Of a stretch of DNA of 64,000 nt, positions 51,901-62,700 are shown in pieces. The position numbers and the translations under genes are program-made. The stretch's first letter is position 1. Every line of letters starts with the position of its first letter. A model generated the notes under the pieces. It was not told the DNA's origin. It ran no database searches and was given only the letters and a program-made list of their open reading frames with translations. Source of the stretch: Pseudisothecium myosuroides (lineage: Eukaryota; Streptophyta; Bryopsida; Hypnales; Lembophyllaceae); assembly GCA_951799445.1 (NCBI GenBank), contig OX637287.1, positions 40,949,724 through 41,013,723 of the forward strand, given 5' to 3'.

Positions 51901-54405
51901 TGTCACGACCAGTGTGATTTCGATGATACTGATACTGGCAGTTATTGTGGGAGCTATACTTTATAAAAACAGAAGATACAAGAAGTATCTGCAAGTTCAG
52001 TTCAACAAGAGTGAGTACTCAGGAGCCCTGAATATTCCTATATTAGTCTTGTTCACGAACACTTTCTCACAGTGAGTACTTGGATTTCCTTGGTGCTAAC
52101 TTAATTTTATTCTATTCTATGCTCTTCAGAATTTGAAGAGTATGATGTCAAGCCCACCATATTCTCCTACAATGAGCTCAGGGCGGCCACAAGAGACTTT
52201 CACGACGATATGAAGCTGGGCCAGGGTGGCTATGGCGCAGTTTACAAGGTACTATTAAACATTACTATTAACATCAATTCCGTTATTTGGGCGGTATTCC
52301 ATGAGCCATTTTGACACTTACGTTAGCTTGTTGTGCCTATAGAACTGCGAATTAATATATAAATTGCATTCCATCCACAACATTGTGCACAGCTTACCTC
52401 TAGAGATAATACCACCGTTACATCAATCTTTTAACTTGAGATGTGAGTCAATATTTGAAGAATATTTGCTGTAAATCTGGGATTATGTGCAATACATTCT
52501 GAGCATCTCTTGCACCTCTGACTGCAGGGTATCCTTCCGAATGGACACGTGGTGGCTGTGAAGCAGCTGTTCGTCAAAACCTCACAAGGCCTCGATGAAT
52601 TCTCAAACGAAGTTGTCCTTATCACTGGGATGAAGCACAGAAACCTGGTGAACCTGAAAGGGTGTTGCCTTCGTGAACACCAAAGGCTACTGGTTTACGA
52701 GTATGTGGATAACTTCGACGTCGACCAAATTTTACTTGGTATGTTTGGGAGTCATCCACCTCGAGCCACTCTTAAATCTTAGTTTCGACATTTCAATTTC
52801 CTGAAATCATCTTCACAGCTACTAATGGCATACTGCTGTTTACATCCTTTCGTATTTGAATCTTGATACTTCAAAGCTAATACTAAGTTCGTTATCATGT
52901 TCGTTACGACAGGAACAGGAAGGCAGATGGTCAGTTGGGCTGTGCGGCTAAAGATTTGTTTGGGGATTGCGCATGGTTTGCATTATCTGCATGCGTTGGC
53001 ACATCCAAGAATCATTCATCGGGACATCAAGGCGAGCAACGTTTTGTTAGATAAGAATATGGAACCCAAGATTGCGGACTTTGGTTTGGCTTTGTTATTC
53101 CCGGACGAGCAAAGCCATATCATGACTATTCATATTGCGGGAACTCAGTGAGCACCACCTCTTTTCTTAAAAGCAAATCCAATCTTCAGTAATTGGAATG
53201 ACTGATGTTTTTATATTTTCTCCTTCTGTTGTCTTTAGAATGGTATTTTTCCAATATTTTATCCTCATTGATTATTTTGCAAAATGATCAACTATGCAGA
53301 GGGTACTTGGCACCAGAGTATGCTTCCCTTGGACAACTGAGCGACAAAGTGGATGTCTACAGCTTTGGAGTGTTGTGTTTGGAGATTATTAGTGGTCGAC
53401 GAAACATCAATGTTTCATATGATCCAGACCAAGTGTACCTCTCCAAATGGGTATGATCTCCAACTCTGTTGAGCCACGTAGCTTGCTCAAAGTACCGAAT
53501 TGGACAACTGCGGAATATATTTGCCTCCAACCGGATTCACTTCGGGAAAATGTTGACTTCCTTAATATACATATATTAATGTAATGATGTCGAAGGAATT
53601 GAAAGGGTAACATTCTCTGATTCATTCTAGAAGAATGGACTCTCCCAGGCCGCCCTGTATCACGTGCTCAGCCATTTATAACATCAATTTCCCTACATTG
53701 GCGCAGTGAACCCTCAAGCAACTGAAGCAAGGGAAAAATGGAAAAAATTTACGGAGCTGATTGGTGGGGGTGGGTGGGTGCACAATGTTGTGATGAAATG
53801 CAATTTGCATATGAATTTGCATATCTGTGCACACAAGCTAATGACGTCAATTCGTTAAATTGGCGGTATTCTAGTACTTTGGCACCTTTCAGAACGCTCA
53901 TGAAACGCTCGAAACGTAAATTCTTCTCTGTTTAAGATTTAAGACTTTTAAGATGTATTGTGTACATATATGTCACACCTTTTGGTGCCGGATCGGAATT
54001 GTTCCAATTTAACGATTGACTATTAATGACATCAATTAATGTCCAAATGACGATCGATCAGAATACGCCATTTTCAACGGAATCTTCCTTCTGACTTCTC
54101 GATCATCTAACATCCTGCAGGCCTGGATCCTCCACGAACAAAACCGACTACTCGACCTCGTCGACCCGACGCTCCACCTGACCGACGACGATGTCCGTGA
54201 CGTCCAACGCGTCATCAACGTGTGCCTCCTGTGCATCCAAATTGCACCCGAGAAGCGGCCTTCCATGGCTCGCATTGCCTCAATCCTGCAGAGCGACACG
54301 GAGTCGGAAGTGCTGGTGTTGGGCATGAGAGAAATTTTGAACTCTCCAGAATGCTGCCAGGCTTTGACAAGCAAGTCTAATTCCGGAGCCCTATTGAGCT
54401 ACTGA
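45927..54405 (+). CDS. LRR receptor-like kinase, frameshifted in exon 9
   Basis: Plasma-membrane receptor kinase. Sixteen exons: 45927-46062, 46443-46656, 48983-49054, 49216-49284, 49601-49750, 49960-50028, 50191-50259, 50608-50760, 51023-51207, 51604-51692, 51867-52010, 52130-52248, 52528-52738, 52913-53147, 53300-53450, 54121-54405 (about 783 codons). Signal peptide, LRRs split one or two per exon by phase-2 introns ([26 protein letters not shown]), LDGNPYC cap, TM helix in exon 11, then a kinase with [27 protein letters not shown] and APEYA, an RD kinase that should be active. Exon 9 is one base short: after SGELDLIR at ~51067 the frame meets TGA, while the downstream frame resumes perfectly. 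Either a null allele or a sequence error. A malectin domain is not seen. Confidence 0.88.
48075..48229. mobile_element. CAATTTCGTTAAA-family MITE in RLK intron 2 (a)
   Basis: Left GAATTTTGTTGAAATGGCGA, right CCTTTAACGAAATTGACATT. Contains ATCGATACCTCTCCTATCCTA, the family's inner word. Confidence 0.65.
48605..48792. mobile_element. CAATTTCGTTAAA-family MITE in RLK intron 2 (b)
   Basis: Right end GCTTAACGAAATTGACGTTA is clear, the left end is worn. It shares GTTAGCTTGT/ATTAGCTTGTTATGCC with the intron 12 copy. Confidence 0.5.
49335..49492. mobile_element. CAATTTCGTTAAA-family MITE in RLK intron 4
   Basis: Left CAATTTCGTTAAATTGGCGG, right CCACGTTAAAGAAATTAACC, inner ATCTATACCTATCCTACATTT. It fills about half of the intron. 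Confidence 0.7.
50400..50545. mobile_element. CAATTTCGTTAAA-family relic in RLK intron 7
   Basis: Worn copy: AATGGCGGATTTCAG, ATCTATGCCGGTCCTAGTTTT, GCCCTTTTAACAAACAG keep the family's order. Confidence 0.45.
52263..52440. mobile_element. CAATTTCGTTAAA-family relic in RLK intron 12
   Basis: Left end CATCAATTCCGTTATTTGGG CGG is clear; the inner part matches the 48605 copy. The right end is degenerate. Confidence 0.5.
53842..54025. mobile_element. CAATTTCGTTAAA-family MITE in RLK intron 15
   Basis: Left GTCAATTCGTTAAATTGGCG, right CCAATTTAACGATTGACTAT. It lies about 95 bp before the last exon. Confidence 0.65.
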
Positions 54406-56520
54406 AAGGAGAGATTCACCTTGTGTGAATATCGGGACTAACAAGGAGTATATTTTTGTTTTTTATTTTGGAGTTGTCGTAAGAAGGTACTTGCCATGCT
54501 TGTGTTTAATTGTGATTGGGTAATTTTTAATCAACACTCTAACAATTGGGTATACAAAAAATGAGCAGAAATAGGGAGAAAGTTAATGCACAATCAAAAT
54601 AAATCTAATCTGGGGGTCCCTTTTGCCACTTCTTAGCAGCCTTCTAGAGAGTCCAAATTTTCTCTCATGTGAGGGGAAGACTGAGCCAGCCTGTAAGCTT
54701 GGATCCTAGTCGCAACAAGGATGGCCATGGACTATAGGAACAATAGTAACAGCATCCTAGATAGTGTTTTTTAGGAAGGGAAGTTCAATTACTTCACAAC
54801 CATTCTTCACCTTCAAAGGAGAAGAATGACCATTCTCAATCTTTAGAAAATGGAAACTTTGTAAGTCATGGAGAGCCAATAAGAGAGTGCCAAGTCCCCA
54901 TTCTCTGAAGATTGAGAATGAAGGGAAGAAGGTGTGCCTACCCTTTCGAAGTGTTGTAACTTTTGCATCCAATGTCTGAATTTAATAAAAAAAATTGGAA
55001 AATCTAAGCTCTCTCTTCTATTTTGTGTGGTAAGATTTTCAAATCAATTCAAGATGCACTGATTTTTTGGGAGGCATTTGTAGTTTACAAGTTCAATTTG
55101 AGTTTACCAAACTGCACTTTGATGGCTCTAACTTCGGGGGCTTGTATCTCCTTCATCCAATGTTTGTTTTCAATAAAATTTATTGAATTATATTCTCCTT
55201 GAAGTCTAATTATCGTGGTAAAATTTGCATGTCTTTCCAAATTGTTTGGAATGTTTGGAAGCCATTCAAAGTTCAAAAACCGGACAATTTTGGATTACAC
55301 TTCAACGGCATGTTCTCTTCTTTATATAGTGTTTGTTTCCAATGAAAAAAATTGAGAAAGTTGCACATAATAGTCTAATTTGTATATCTAAAATTTCATA
55401 TCAATCCAACTCAAGGAGTGCACTTCCATTTTTTTGGTTGGTCATGTGCAATCAAATAAAGGATTATTATAATTACCTTGGTGCTAAAAAATAGAAATGG
55501 CTTGGAAGTAAATTAGCATCATCATAATGGCTATTGTATAAATGAAAAAGATAAAATTATGTATTATTTCCTATCCTTCATTATTTGTAAACTTCAAATA
55601 TCCTTGCAAAAGAAATTATCTAAACTTTTAAGGACTGTAATAAATTTGTGAAAAGTATCCAAGGTGAGATCCAATGTCTTTTGTATTTCAATAATTAGTA
55701 TACTCAAATCTAATTGTTAGTGTATGCAGCCAATGACATCAGCACTACTTCTTTGCATGCTCAATAAAACTATATGAGTGAATGAGTGGCTCCTGTTGGC
55801 TACTAGAAAAGTGACAAATTTGACTACTCTATCATATGGCCACACTCTAATTAAGGTAGGAGGTCCACTAAATTGATTGGGATCTAAATGCATCTCCTAT
55901 TTAAGAACTGTGAGTGATATTTTCCTTGAAATATCTATTCTTGTCATTGGTGAAATAGGTAGGCTTAATCCTTTAACAACGTTCCATATGTATTTTGTCC
56001 TTTGGATGACTACATCTAAATCTTTAGGATGAAAAAAAAAAATTCTTCAAAATTGTTTTTAGATGTTGCTTGAATACATTTTCAATAATTAGTATTAGAA
56101 ATTGTCTTCATTATGGTATTATTGACTTTTCTAAAAATGAAGATGCATGATCCACAAATCACCCTTGTAGTGTATTTTGGCCATTTTTTGCTATTTATTC
56201 TTAATGTGTATTTTAGCCAAAAAAATGATATTTTTTTAATTTGAGTTCAACTTATGAAACGAAGCTTATCAAGTACAGTTTCTCTTCCAATTGGAAAATT
56301 TGAAAAATTCTTAAATGTTGATATTTTATAGCAATACAATTTTGGTCCCATAAACATGGTTTGTTGATTGTCTAATTTATAGTGACATATTACCATGATG
56401 TTGTGCACTACAATATATATCTATAGTGAAATTTTCAAAAAAATTGAGTATACTATATATTTGTCAAGTTCTATGAGAATGCCATTTCCTTGGACTCCTA
56501 TTGCTATATAGGCCTTTCTT
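54406..56520. other. AT-rich intergenic DNA
   Basis: Receptor kinase 3' flank, then AT-rich sequence with no supported gene. A dispersed repeat copy is at 55990-56430. Confidence 0.45.
55990..56430. repeat. Dispersed AT-rich repeat, copy 2
   Basis: Ordered similarity to 28830-29250 in the same orientation, including CCCTTGTAGTGTATTTTGGCC, TTATCAAGTACAGTTTCT and CTACAATATATATCTATAG. Confidence 0.6.
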
Positions 56521-56786
56521 CATTAGAAGAATTTTGAAGCCTGTAAAGGGCCGTTTCAGGGCTGTTCCTGCAGCTTGGAACAATCAGAATATTAAAAATT
56601 TAAATTTAAATTTAAAAAAAAAATTTAAAAAAAAATTATTAAAAAAAATTAAATAATTTTTTTTAATTTTTTTTAAAATTATTTTCTGACGTGGCACTCG
56701 CGTGACCATGTCAAATTATTGTTCCCAGGGCGTTCCTAGGGCCAGATAACTCGCAGTCTGTTGGAGGCCTCAAAATTCTTCTAATG
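56521..56786. mobile_element. CATTAGA-family MITE, second copy
   Basis: Ends CATTAGAAGAATTTTGAAGC and GGCCTCAAAATTCTTCTAATG (inverse). The core is A/T runs followed by CTGACGTGGCACTCGCGTGA. It shares CATTAGA ends and the ACGTCAG word with 14337-14587 and lies just upstream of the terpene synthase pseudogene. Confidence 0.75.
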
Positions 56787-56889
56787 CAGCAAGCTACTAG
56801 CATCCAAGAGTAATCAACCTGAATTGTCTTGTAGCAATTTCCTTGAATTATGCATTACTAGTCTTGTTGGATGATCACTTTTTTGACAG

Positions 56890-57679
56890 CCCAAATCAGT
56901 CTCTTCAGGACATTAGCCGCATTGCATGCGGAAGCAACGATAAAAATCCAAGAATATCTTGACCACCTAGATGCGGTTTTTAGTCAACAAGTGTAGCCAT
57001 GCATGCAATCCCGCTCCCTTGATTGAGACCCTGATGTGGGAGTCTGAACAACACATATTGGAGTTGTCCAACCTTGAATGGTTTAGGAATTATGTTGTGT
57101 GTATTGCAAAATAACAATGCGCATGTGTTGCTAGCCGTGCACATGTTGCCCAAGGCCATAACTTATGCTTCCAAGACTTGGAGTCATATACTCTTATGCA
57201 AGTTGGAAATTCTAGTGTGGATATTCCTCAATTAGTGATAGAATTTGCCAGTAATACCTACATTTCGGATATACTAGGGCCAAATCCATATTTGAAAAAC
57301 ATATCCACAGCAACTACCATCTATATTGGATTTGTAAATGATGTCTTCTCATACTACAAGGAGAGCTTGCTTGAAACAAAACCCTTACAATTTGATCACT
57401 GTGCTGATGGAATGTGAAGGGATGCCCTTTGTGTAGACAATGCACATAGCAATAGGCTTGGTGAACACATATGCTCGTGCAATCATGGATTTGAAGGTTG
57501 AAGCTTGGAACTCTACTATGCAAAATCACTTGCAAGATATCAAAGCATTCATTCTTGGAAATTTTTACTTTAGTTTCATGGACAAGCGCTATCAACACCT
57601 TGATTCAACTTTTTTAGAACTGAGAAACATTATTAGTAGTTGGAAAATCCTTCTTTGCACCAAAGGCTTAGGTTTCTAA
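56890..57679 (+). pseudogene. Microbial-like terpene synthase (MTPSL) pseudogene
   Basis: Class I terpene synthase remnant. The frame from 57178 has ESYTLMQVGNSSVDIPQLVI and, at 57337-57363, NDVFSYYKE, a complete NSE/DTE metal-binding triad (N-D-x-x-S-x-x-x-E). Beyond a frameshift at ~57388 the expected helix continues as NLITVLMECEGMPF, hits TAG at 57434-57436, then resumes with MHIAIGLVNTYARAI and ILGNFYFSFMDKRYQ, the family's GN...RY ending. Upstream pieces (EATIKIQEYLDHLDAVFSQ; WESEQHILELSNLEWF) are in other frames with stops, and no DDxxD-bearing exon is seen. So it is truncated and dead. This type lacks the plant-type N-terminal domain and is restricted to non-seed plants among land plants. 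Confidence 0.75.
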
Positions 57680-57792
57680 TTTTTTTTTATCTTGGCATAT
57701 TGTTGGTTGGACAATTTCATCTACCAATGTATGCTTTTATTACCTTTAATTCCTAGAAGGGATAGGACATTGCCTTTGAAAAATAGAGTATA

Positions 57793-57989
57793 AATGGCCA
57801 ATTTCATTAAAATGGCAATATTCTTTGACTTTGGCTCATTTACTCATGCAGAATACTTGTCCTACAATCTATACCTGTTCTAGATGGTTCAAAACGCCCA
57901 TTTTAAAATCTATACCTGTCATAAATGGTCAAAATGGCACATTGTCAAAATGGCACTTGGAATACAACCATTTTAATGAAATTGTCCAT
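57793..57989. mobile_element. CAATTTCGTTAAA-family MITE downstream of the MTPSL relic
   Basis: Left ATGGCCAATTTCATTAAAAT, right TTTTAATGAAATTGTCCAT. Very similar to the nested copy at 43260-43454, including two ATACCTGTxxTAxATGG words, so both belong to a young subfamily. Confidence 0.85.
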
Positions 57990-58943
57990 ATTATTAACTG
58001 ATGAACTACTAATTGGTCTTTGAATCACGCTTTGAATTTCTTTCTCAATAACTCTTCACTTTGAAAACATAACTTGATTTGCTATCATTGATTGGAAAGA
58101 TGGCATGGTATCACTAATACAAGTGATGGTTGTGCTTGGCATGTTGTTGGTGGCAACCTTTTTGCATTGGAATAAAATTGTTTGTTTTGTGACAAAAAAA
58201 AAGATAAGGAAAAAGAAAGAAACATTGATGGTATTTTTATTCTTTCTTCATGTGCGTGGATTATATAAAAGTCGAGTTCTCACTTAATAATGTTTCATGT
58301 CCCATGACCAATGAAACCCTTTTTTTCAGGGAATTTTGGAAGAATCGGATGTATACAAACTTTGAGCAAGTTCACAGGATCAAACTACTTGCGATGATGT
58401 ATATTTGTAGACACGTATCCATATGCTGAGGAGTGTTGTTGTTTTGATTTCTTGTAGGAAATTGAACTGTGCAATTGTGCTATGGTTTGAAGCTTTTTCA
58501 CTACAAGATGCTTGAGAAACCTTCAAGTTAAACCTAGAGGCCTAAATTGACCCTGAATTGGGTCCCATGTTATTTTCCACAGTTCTAACGGTCATAGAAA
58601 GTCTCCATTCACAATGCAGCAAGGCTGTGTCTAAATTTAGCAAACCTTCAACCAAAACTATTTTCTTGCTCTAGAAAATTCAATAAATTTGAGTTTCAGC
58701 ACACGAGGGCAGAGTTCTTAGACTCTTGAGCGTCTCCTGAAAATTACATTTGAGACCGCTGAAATTCGCTGACTTTGAGAATTCACCGCCATCTCAGGCA
58801 GGAGTGATTGAGTGAAGCCCATGGAATCACGGATGAGAACTAAGTTAAGCATTAAGTAGCTGACCAATCTACAGCACTACTGACATCGACAAGTACTAAT
58901 AAAAGCAAGTTCTATCTACAACAGAGATGGTGCACAACAGGAA
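57990..58943. other. Intergenic, no gene supported
   Basis: Short frames only. No repeat border seen. Confidence 0.4.
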
Positions 58944-59692
58944 TCAGTGACTTATGCAGCCCACCTCTGGAATGCAAGTTGACTTAAATGCACACACTGA
59001 CCTCCACGGCCGACAGCGCACCGAGCTCCGACTCTCCCGAAGGCTGTACCGTCCCGTATGGATTATGCACATCCCGGTATATCCCGAGCGGTACGTTTCA
59101 AATCTCTTTGCATCTCCAGCATCTCTCGCAGCTCCATCTCCTCTGATCCTCCCTGCCAAAGTCAGTCGCTTGCACATAAATATAATACTTTGCTTGTGAA
59201 GATGCTTTGAGGTGCGGATGATTCGCTCGCAAGGCTTAACTTACAGTAACTGTCACTGGAGCGATATTTCAGGTTCATTTCCCCGCCTTCACTGCATTCT
59301 GCCACAAGCACGCAGTCGTCAGTCTTGCAGTGAGTTGCTGCAAGAAAGTTGCGGATCCCGTTGCCGATGAAGAAGAGAAGAGAAGGGGCTTCTGCAGATG
59401 AGGAAGACAGTGGAGTGTGTTCCACGCGTGAATGCGTGAGTTTGCGTATTTATCCTGCGCGTTTTTGCGGGTAGACTTACGGCATTGGCAAGTGAGAGCT
59501 AGGTGAGTTTCATGCCAGAGAGTACTTACTTGAGGGAGGATTCTCAGGATACGTGCTGATCATCGTTCTCTTTCGTGTTCCAGTTCTTTGAGACTCTCGC
59601 AGGCCGCAGCATTTGTTGAATGTTTGCAGTAGACTTTTGTAGGTTCTGGAGTCGGTTGTTGAGGGTTTTGAGGAGGGGCATTTGGTTGCCAT
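58944..59692 (-). CDS. Small unrecognised gene, head to head with the exostosin gene
   Basis: Exon 1 is 59530-59692 (MATKCPSSKPSTTDSR..., basic, Ser/Thr-rich, ending at a strong AA|GTAAGT donor). Exon 2 is 59245-59391 (acceptor TCTGCAG, phase match; APSLLFFIGNGIRNFL, then a Cys-containing acidic stretch, donor ACT|GTAAGT). The third exon is uncertain: acceptor TTGGCAG at ~59157 gives a frame to a stop at 58944, while acceptor GTGCAAG gives a shorter end near 59095. The product would be roughly 130-180 residues. I do not recognise the family; exon 2 has a hydrophobic segment that could be a membrane helix. The evidence is two matched strong splice junctions plus a start next to a divergent gene. 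Confidence 0.45.
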
Positions 59693-59789
59693 GGCGTGCT
59701 TCTCGCCCAACTCAAGTGGCTGGGAACTTTGGAATGGGTGTGGGATGGCAGGATCCTGGAGAAGGACCACCCTGATCTAGAGAAGCGAG
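59693..59789. promoter_or_regulatory. ~97-bp divergent intergenic space
   Basis: Separates the inferred ATG of the small minus-strand gene (59692) from that of the exostosin gene (59790). It is too short for two independent promoters, so the leaders overlap or a bidirectional promoter is used. A CCATGG palindrome marks the minus-strand start. Confidence 0.4.
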
Positions 59790-62700
59790 ATGAAGGTAAG
59801 CTCCAGGAACTTCTCCTTAACCGTGACCGCGCCTATTTTTCAGAGTTTTTGGTCCTGCATCTCGTACCTAGTTACAATGATCTACATTACCAAGTTTCGG
59901 GGTAGCCACTTGTGTACATTATCATTGTTAGTAGGTTCTCAACTTCTCATCGTTGGACAAATGCGTCATTGGGCAACAAATCTTGTCACATTGCGTAACA
60001 GGTTGCCTTAAGCTGTCAACTGCCTCTACTAAACAAATTGAGAAAGGATGGGTTTTCGAACTGCCTCGCATTTTTGCCCCCTCCTAATAATTCTGTCATT
60101 TTAATGGTGCAATATTGACCGCTTCGCTTCCTAAATTGCTTTGAAACTCAGTATTATGACAGTGGCACTAAATGGTGGTGGTGCAATGTGGATTGTGAAC
60201 ATTAGGAGGCAAACGGGGAATCGGCTAGATCAGTCAGGCAAGGATTTCTAGACAAGAGGCGCAGTCTAGGAAACTCCAAGTCAGGACGAGGTTTACTGCT
60301 GGGCTTCCTCACCATATTTGCAATTCTGCTCTGCAGTTCTCGCCTCCTGTTCACCTTCTCTCTTTTCACTCGTGAGCCTTCCAAAACCGGACCTTCTGAG
60401 GTGGAGGCTCACCCCCTTGAGCATCGAGAGGCTGCTGCTCTGTTCAATGAAGCATTGAAGGAAGAGGTCCCCTTCGTGAGAGCCAATGCAACAACTGGGG
60501 TCGACGAAGCGAACGCGGAAGACGAATTGGAGAATTTGGAAGCTGGCGATGAGCTCCAATCAGTAGAAGACCTGCTATCAGTCCCCAAGGAGGACGAATC
60601 TGTGGAAGAGCTGCAATCAGTTTCCAAGGAGGAACAGACTGAGGAAGAGCCTGTGGAAGAGCTGCAATCAGTTTCCGAGGAGGAACAGCCTGATGAAGAG
60701 CCTGTGGAAGAACTTGTAGAAGAGCTGCAATCAATTTCCAAGGAGGAAGAAAATACGGAAGCCAATGGTAACGAATCCGAAGATACTGATGAGGATGTGG
60801 GTCGGGACGCAAGAGCAGACGTTGTGCAAAGACCTGATGGTGATGACGACGACGACGAGAAGAAGAGTGACGAAGACGTTGAGGAAAACCTCGCTGATGC
60901 AAAATTGCAAACTGAAAGGAGAGACTCTGAAGAGAGTGGAGCTTCTGTAGAAGAGGAGGAAGCTCATGCGGAGGAAGAAGCTTTGGAGGAGGAGGCAGAT
61001 GCAGGAGAGAAGAAAGTACCGGACGCCATGGCGTACTTGGCGCAGCTTGCAACGAACCTCACAAAGACCGGTTAGTGACACTAATTTCGATTGCGTTGAC
61101 TTGAGCTCTGATGGTCCAGCATATCCAAGTTCTGTTTTTGAGATTACCGGGAAACAGTAGGGGGTGTCATGATACATGTTAATGGCATATTTGTTTGCTT
61201 TTGTTTTGGTGTCTGCATTCTGGACATTCCACATTTGTAGGTTAACTTCATAGCATTCAAGTGGGCGATCTCTTACAGTTGCAAACCTTAAGAGCATACA
61301 AAAGTTTAGGGATTGCTCGTGTCTTACCTATGGGGCAGGACTTTAGCAATCTCCAAACTCGTGTCCACACTATTGAGAGACTGCCCTCATGAATGCCACA
61401 ATCTTGCAATACCAAGAAGCAATAACCAAAAATCAAAATTTTCTAGGACACACAAAATTTGTTGCATCTCGCATTGTTGCCTTCATAGCCAATTTGATTT
61501 GTACTATTGTTTTTCTGACTAGATCTCCCAATGTCATTCAACCAAGCTCCGTTTGCCTTTACAACCGTACAAACCTAATTACTTCAAGTATTCTTTCTGT
61601 GCAGGTGTGGATGACGACAACGGCCCTTACCACAACCGTCGCATCTTCGAGATCGAGTACGCAGAGATGAAGCGCAGCATTCGCATTTTCGTATACCCCT
61701 ACCGCAAGAACGACCCCTTCGTCAATATTTACAGGCCCATCACGCGCATCCCCAAGGGGAACTACGCGAGCGAGGAGTTTTTCCAACAAGCGTTGTACCG
61801 GAGCGGCCTCGTCACGCAGGACGCCAAAAATGCCACTTTCTTCTTCATGCCCTTGTCCATCACCAAAGCTCGCCAGGACAAGCGCATCAAAGTCGCCGGG
61901 CTGAAAGCCTTCTGCGCCAAATACGTGACAGGCCTGCGGGAGCTCTACACCCATTGGAACCGCAGCAACGGGGCGGACCACTTCTACTTGTCGTGCCATT
62001 CCATCGCCCGAGGCGCCATGGACGCCGTGCCGTATGTGCGGGAGAATGCCATTCAGCTGCTTTGCCCCTCGAGCTACTTCCTCTACAACTACATCACGCA
62101 TAAGGACGCCTCCGTGCCACAGATCTGGCCGAGACCCAACATCGCCTCTCGGGAACTCACCAAGCTGGGACAGAGGTGAGAGCCTCATTCCCCAATTGGA
62201 GCCTCAAACCCTAATTCTTGTTCTCGTTCTCATGAACTAACATTCCCAGAGAGGTGGGAAAAACCTTTCTAAAACCACCCCTACAGATTCTTGCAGACAA
62301 TGTACTACAGATGTACTAGAGTGAGAGAAACTTCAATTACTTTTTAATTGGCGTAAATGAAGAGTCTGTCTCTATTCATGAGAGCCTATGGTCCGTTTTG
62401 AGGAACATCTACTTTCAGCAGTTTGAAAGTCATAGTTTGTTCCTACAATGTTTAAAAAATGCATAAGAAAAGAATCTAAGAAACTCTTTTGACTGTCGAC
62501 AATATCCAACAAAGAAGTAGGCAACTTTCGAGGCAACTGTGTCACTCTCTCATTGACTAGTTACACAACAGTTATAATCCAAATCCCTCTGCTCAATGCG
62601 AATCCTCTTATCATCCAAAAAATGCACCCAAAAGTACAGAGTCGGCCGTTTTAGATTCAAAGAAATGACTTGGCATTGTAGACTAAAGAATATAAAACGT

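Noticed and set aside
60444..61052. Minus-strand frames of 118-202 codons rich in Ser or Leu/Pro
   Set aside because: Low-complexity antisense of the Glu-rich exostosin stem.
61559..62188. 209-codon minus-strand open frame
   Set aside because: Antisense shadow of exostosin exon 3 in GC-rich coding sequence.
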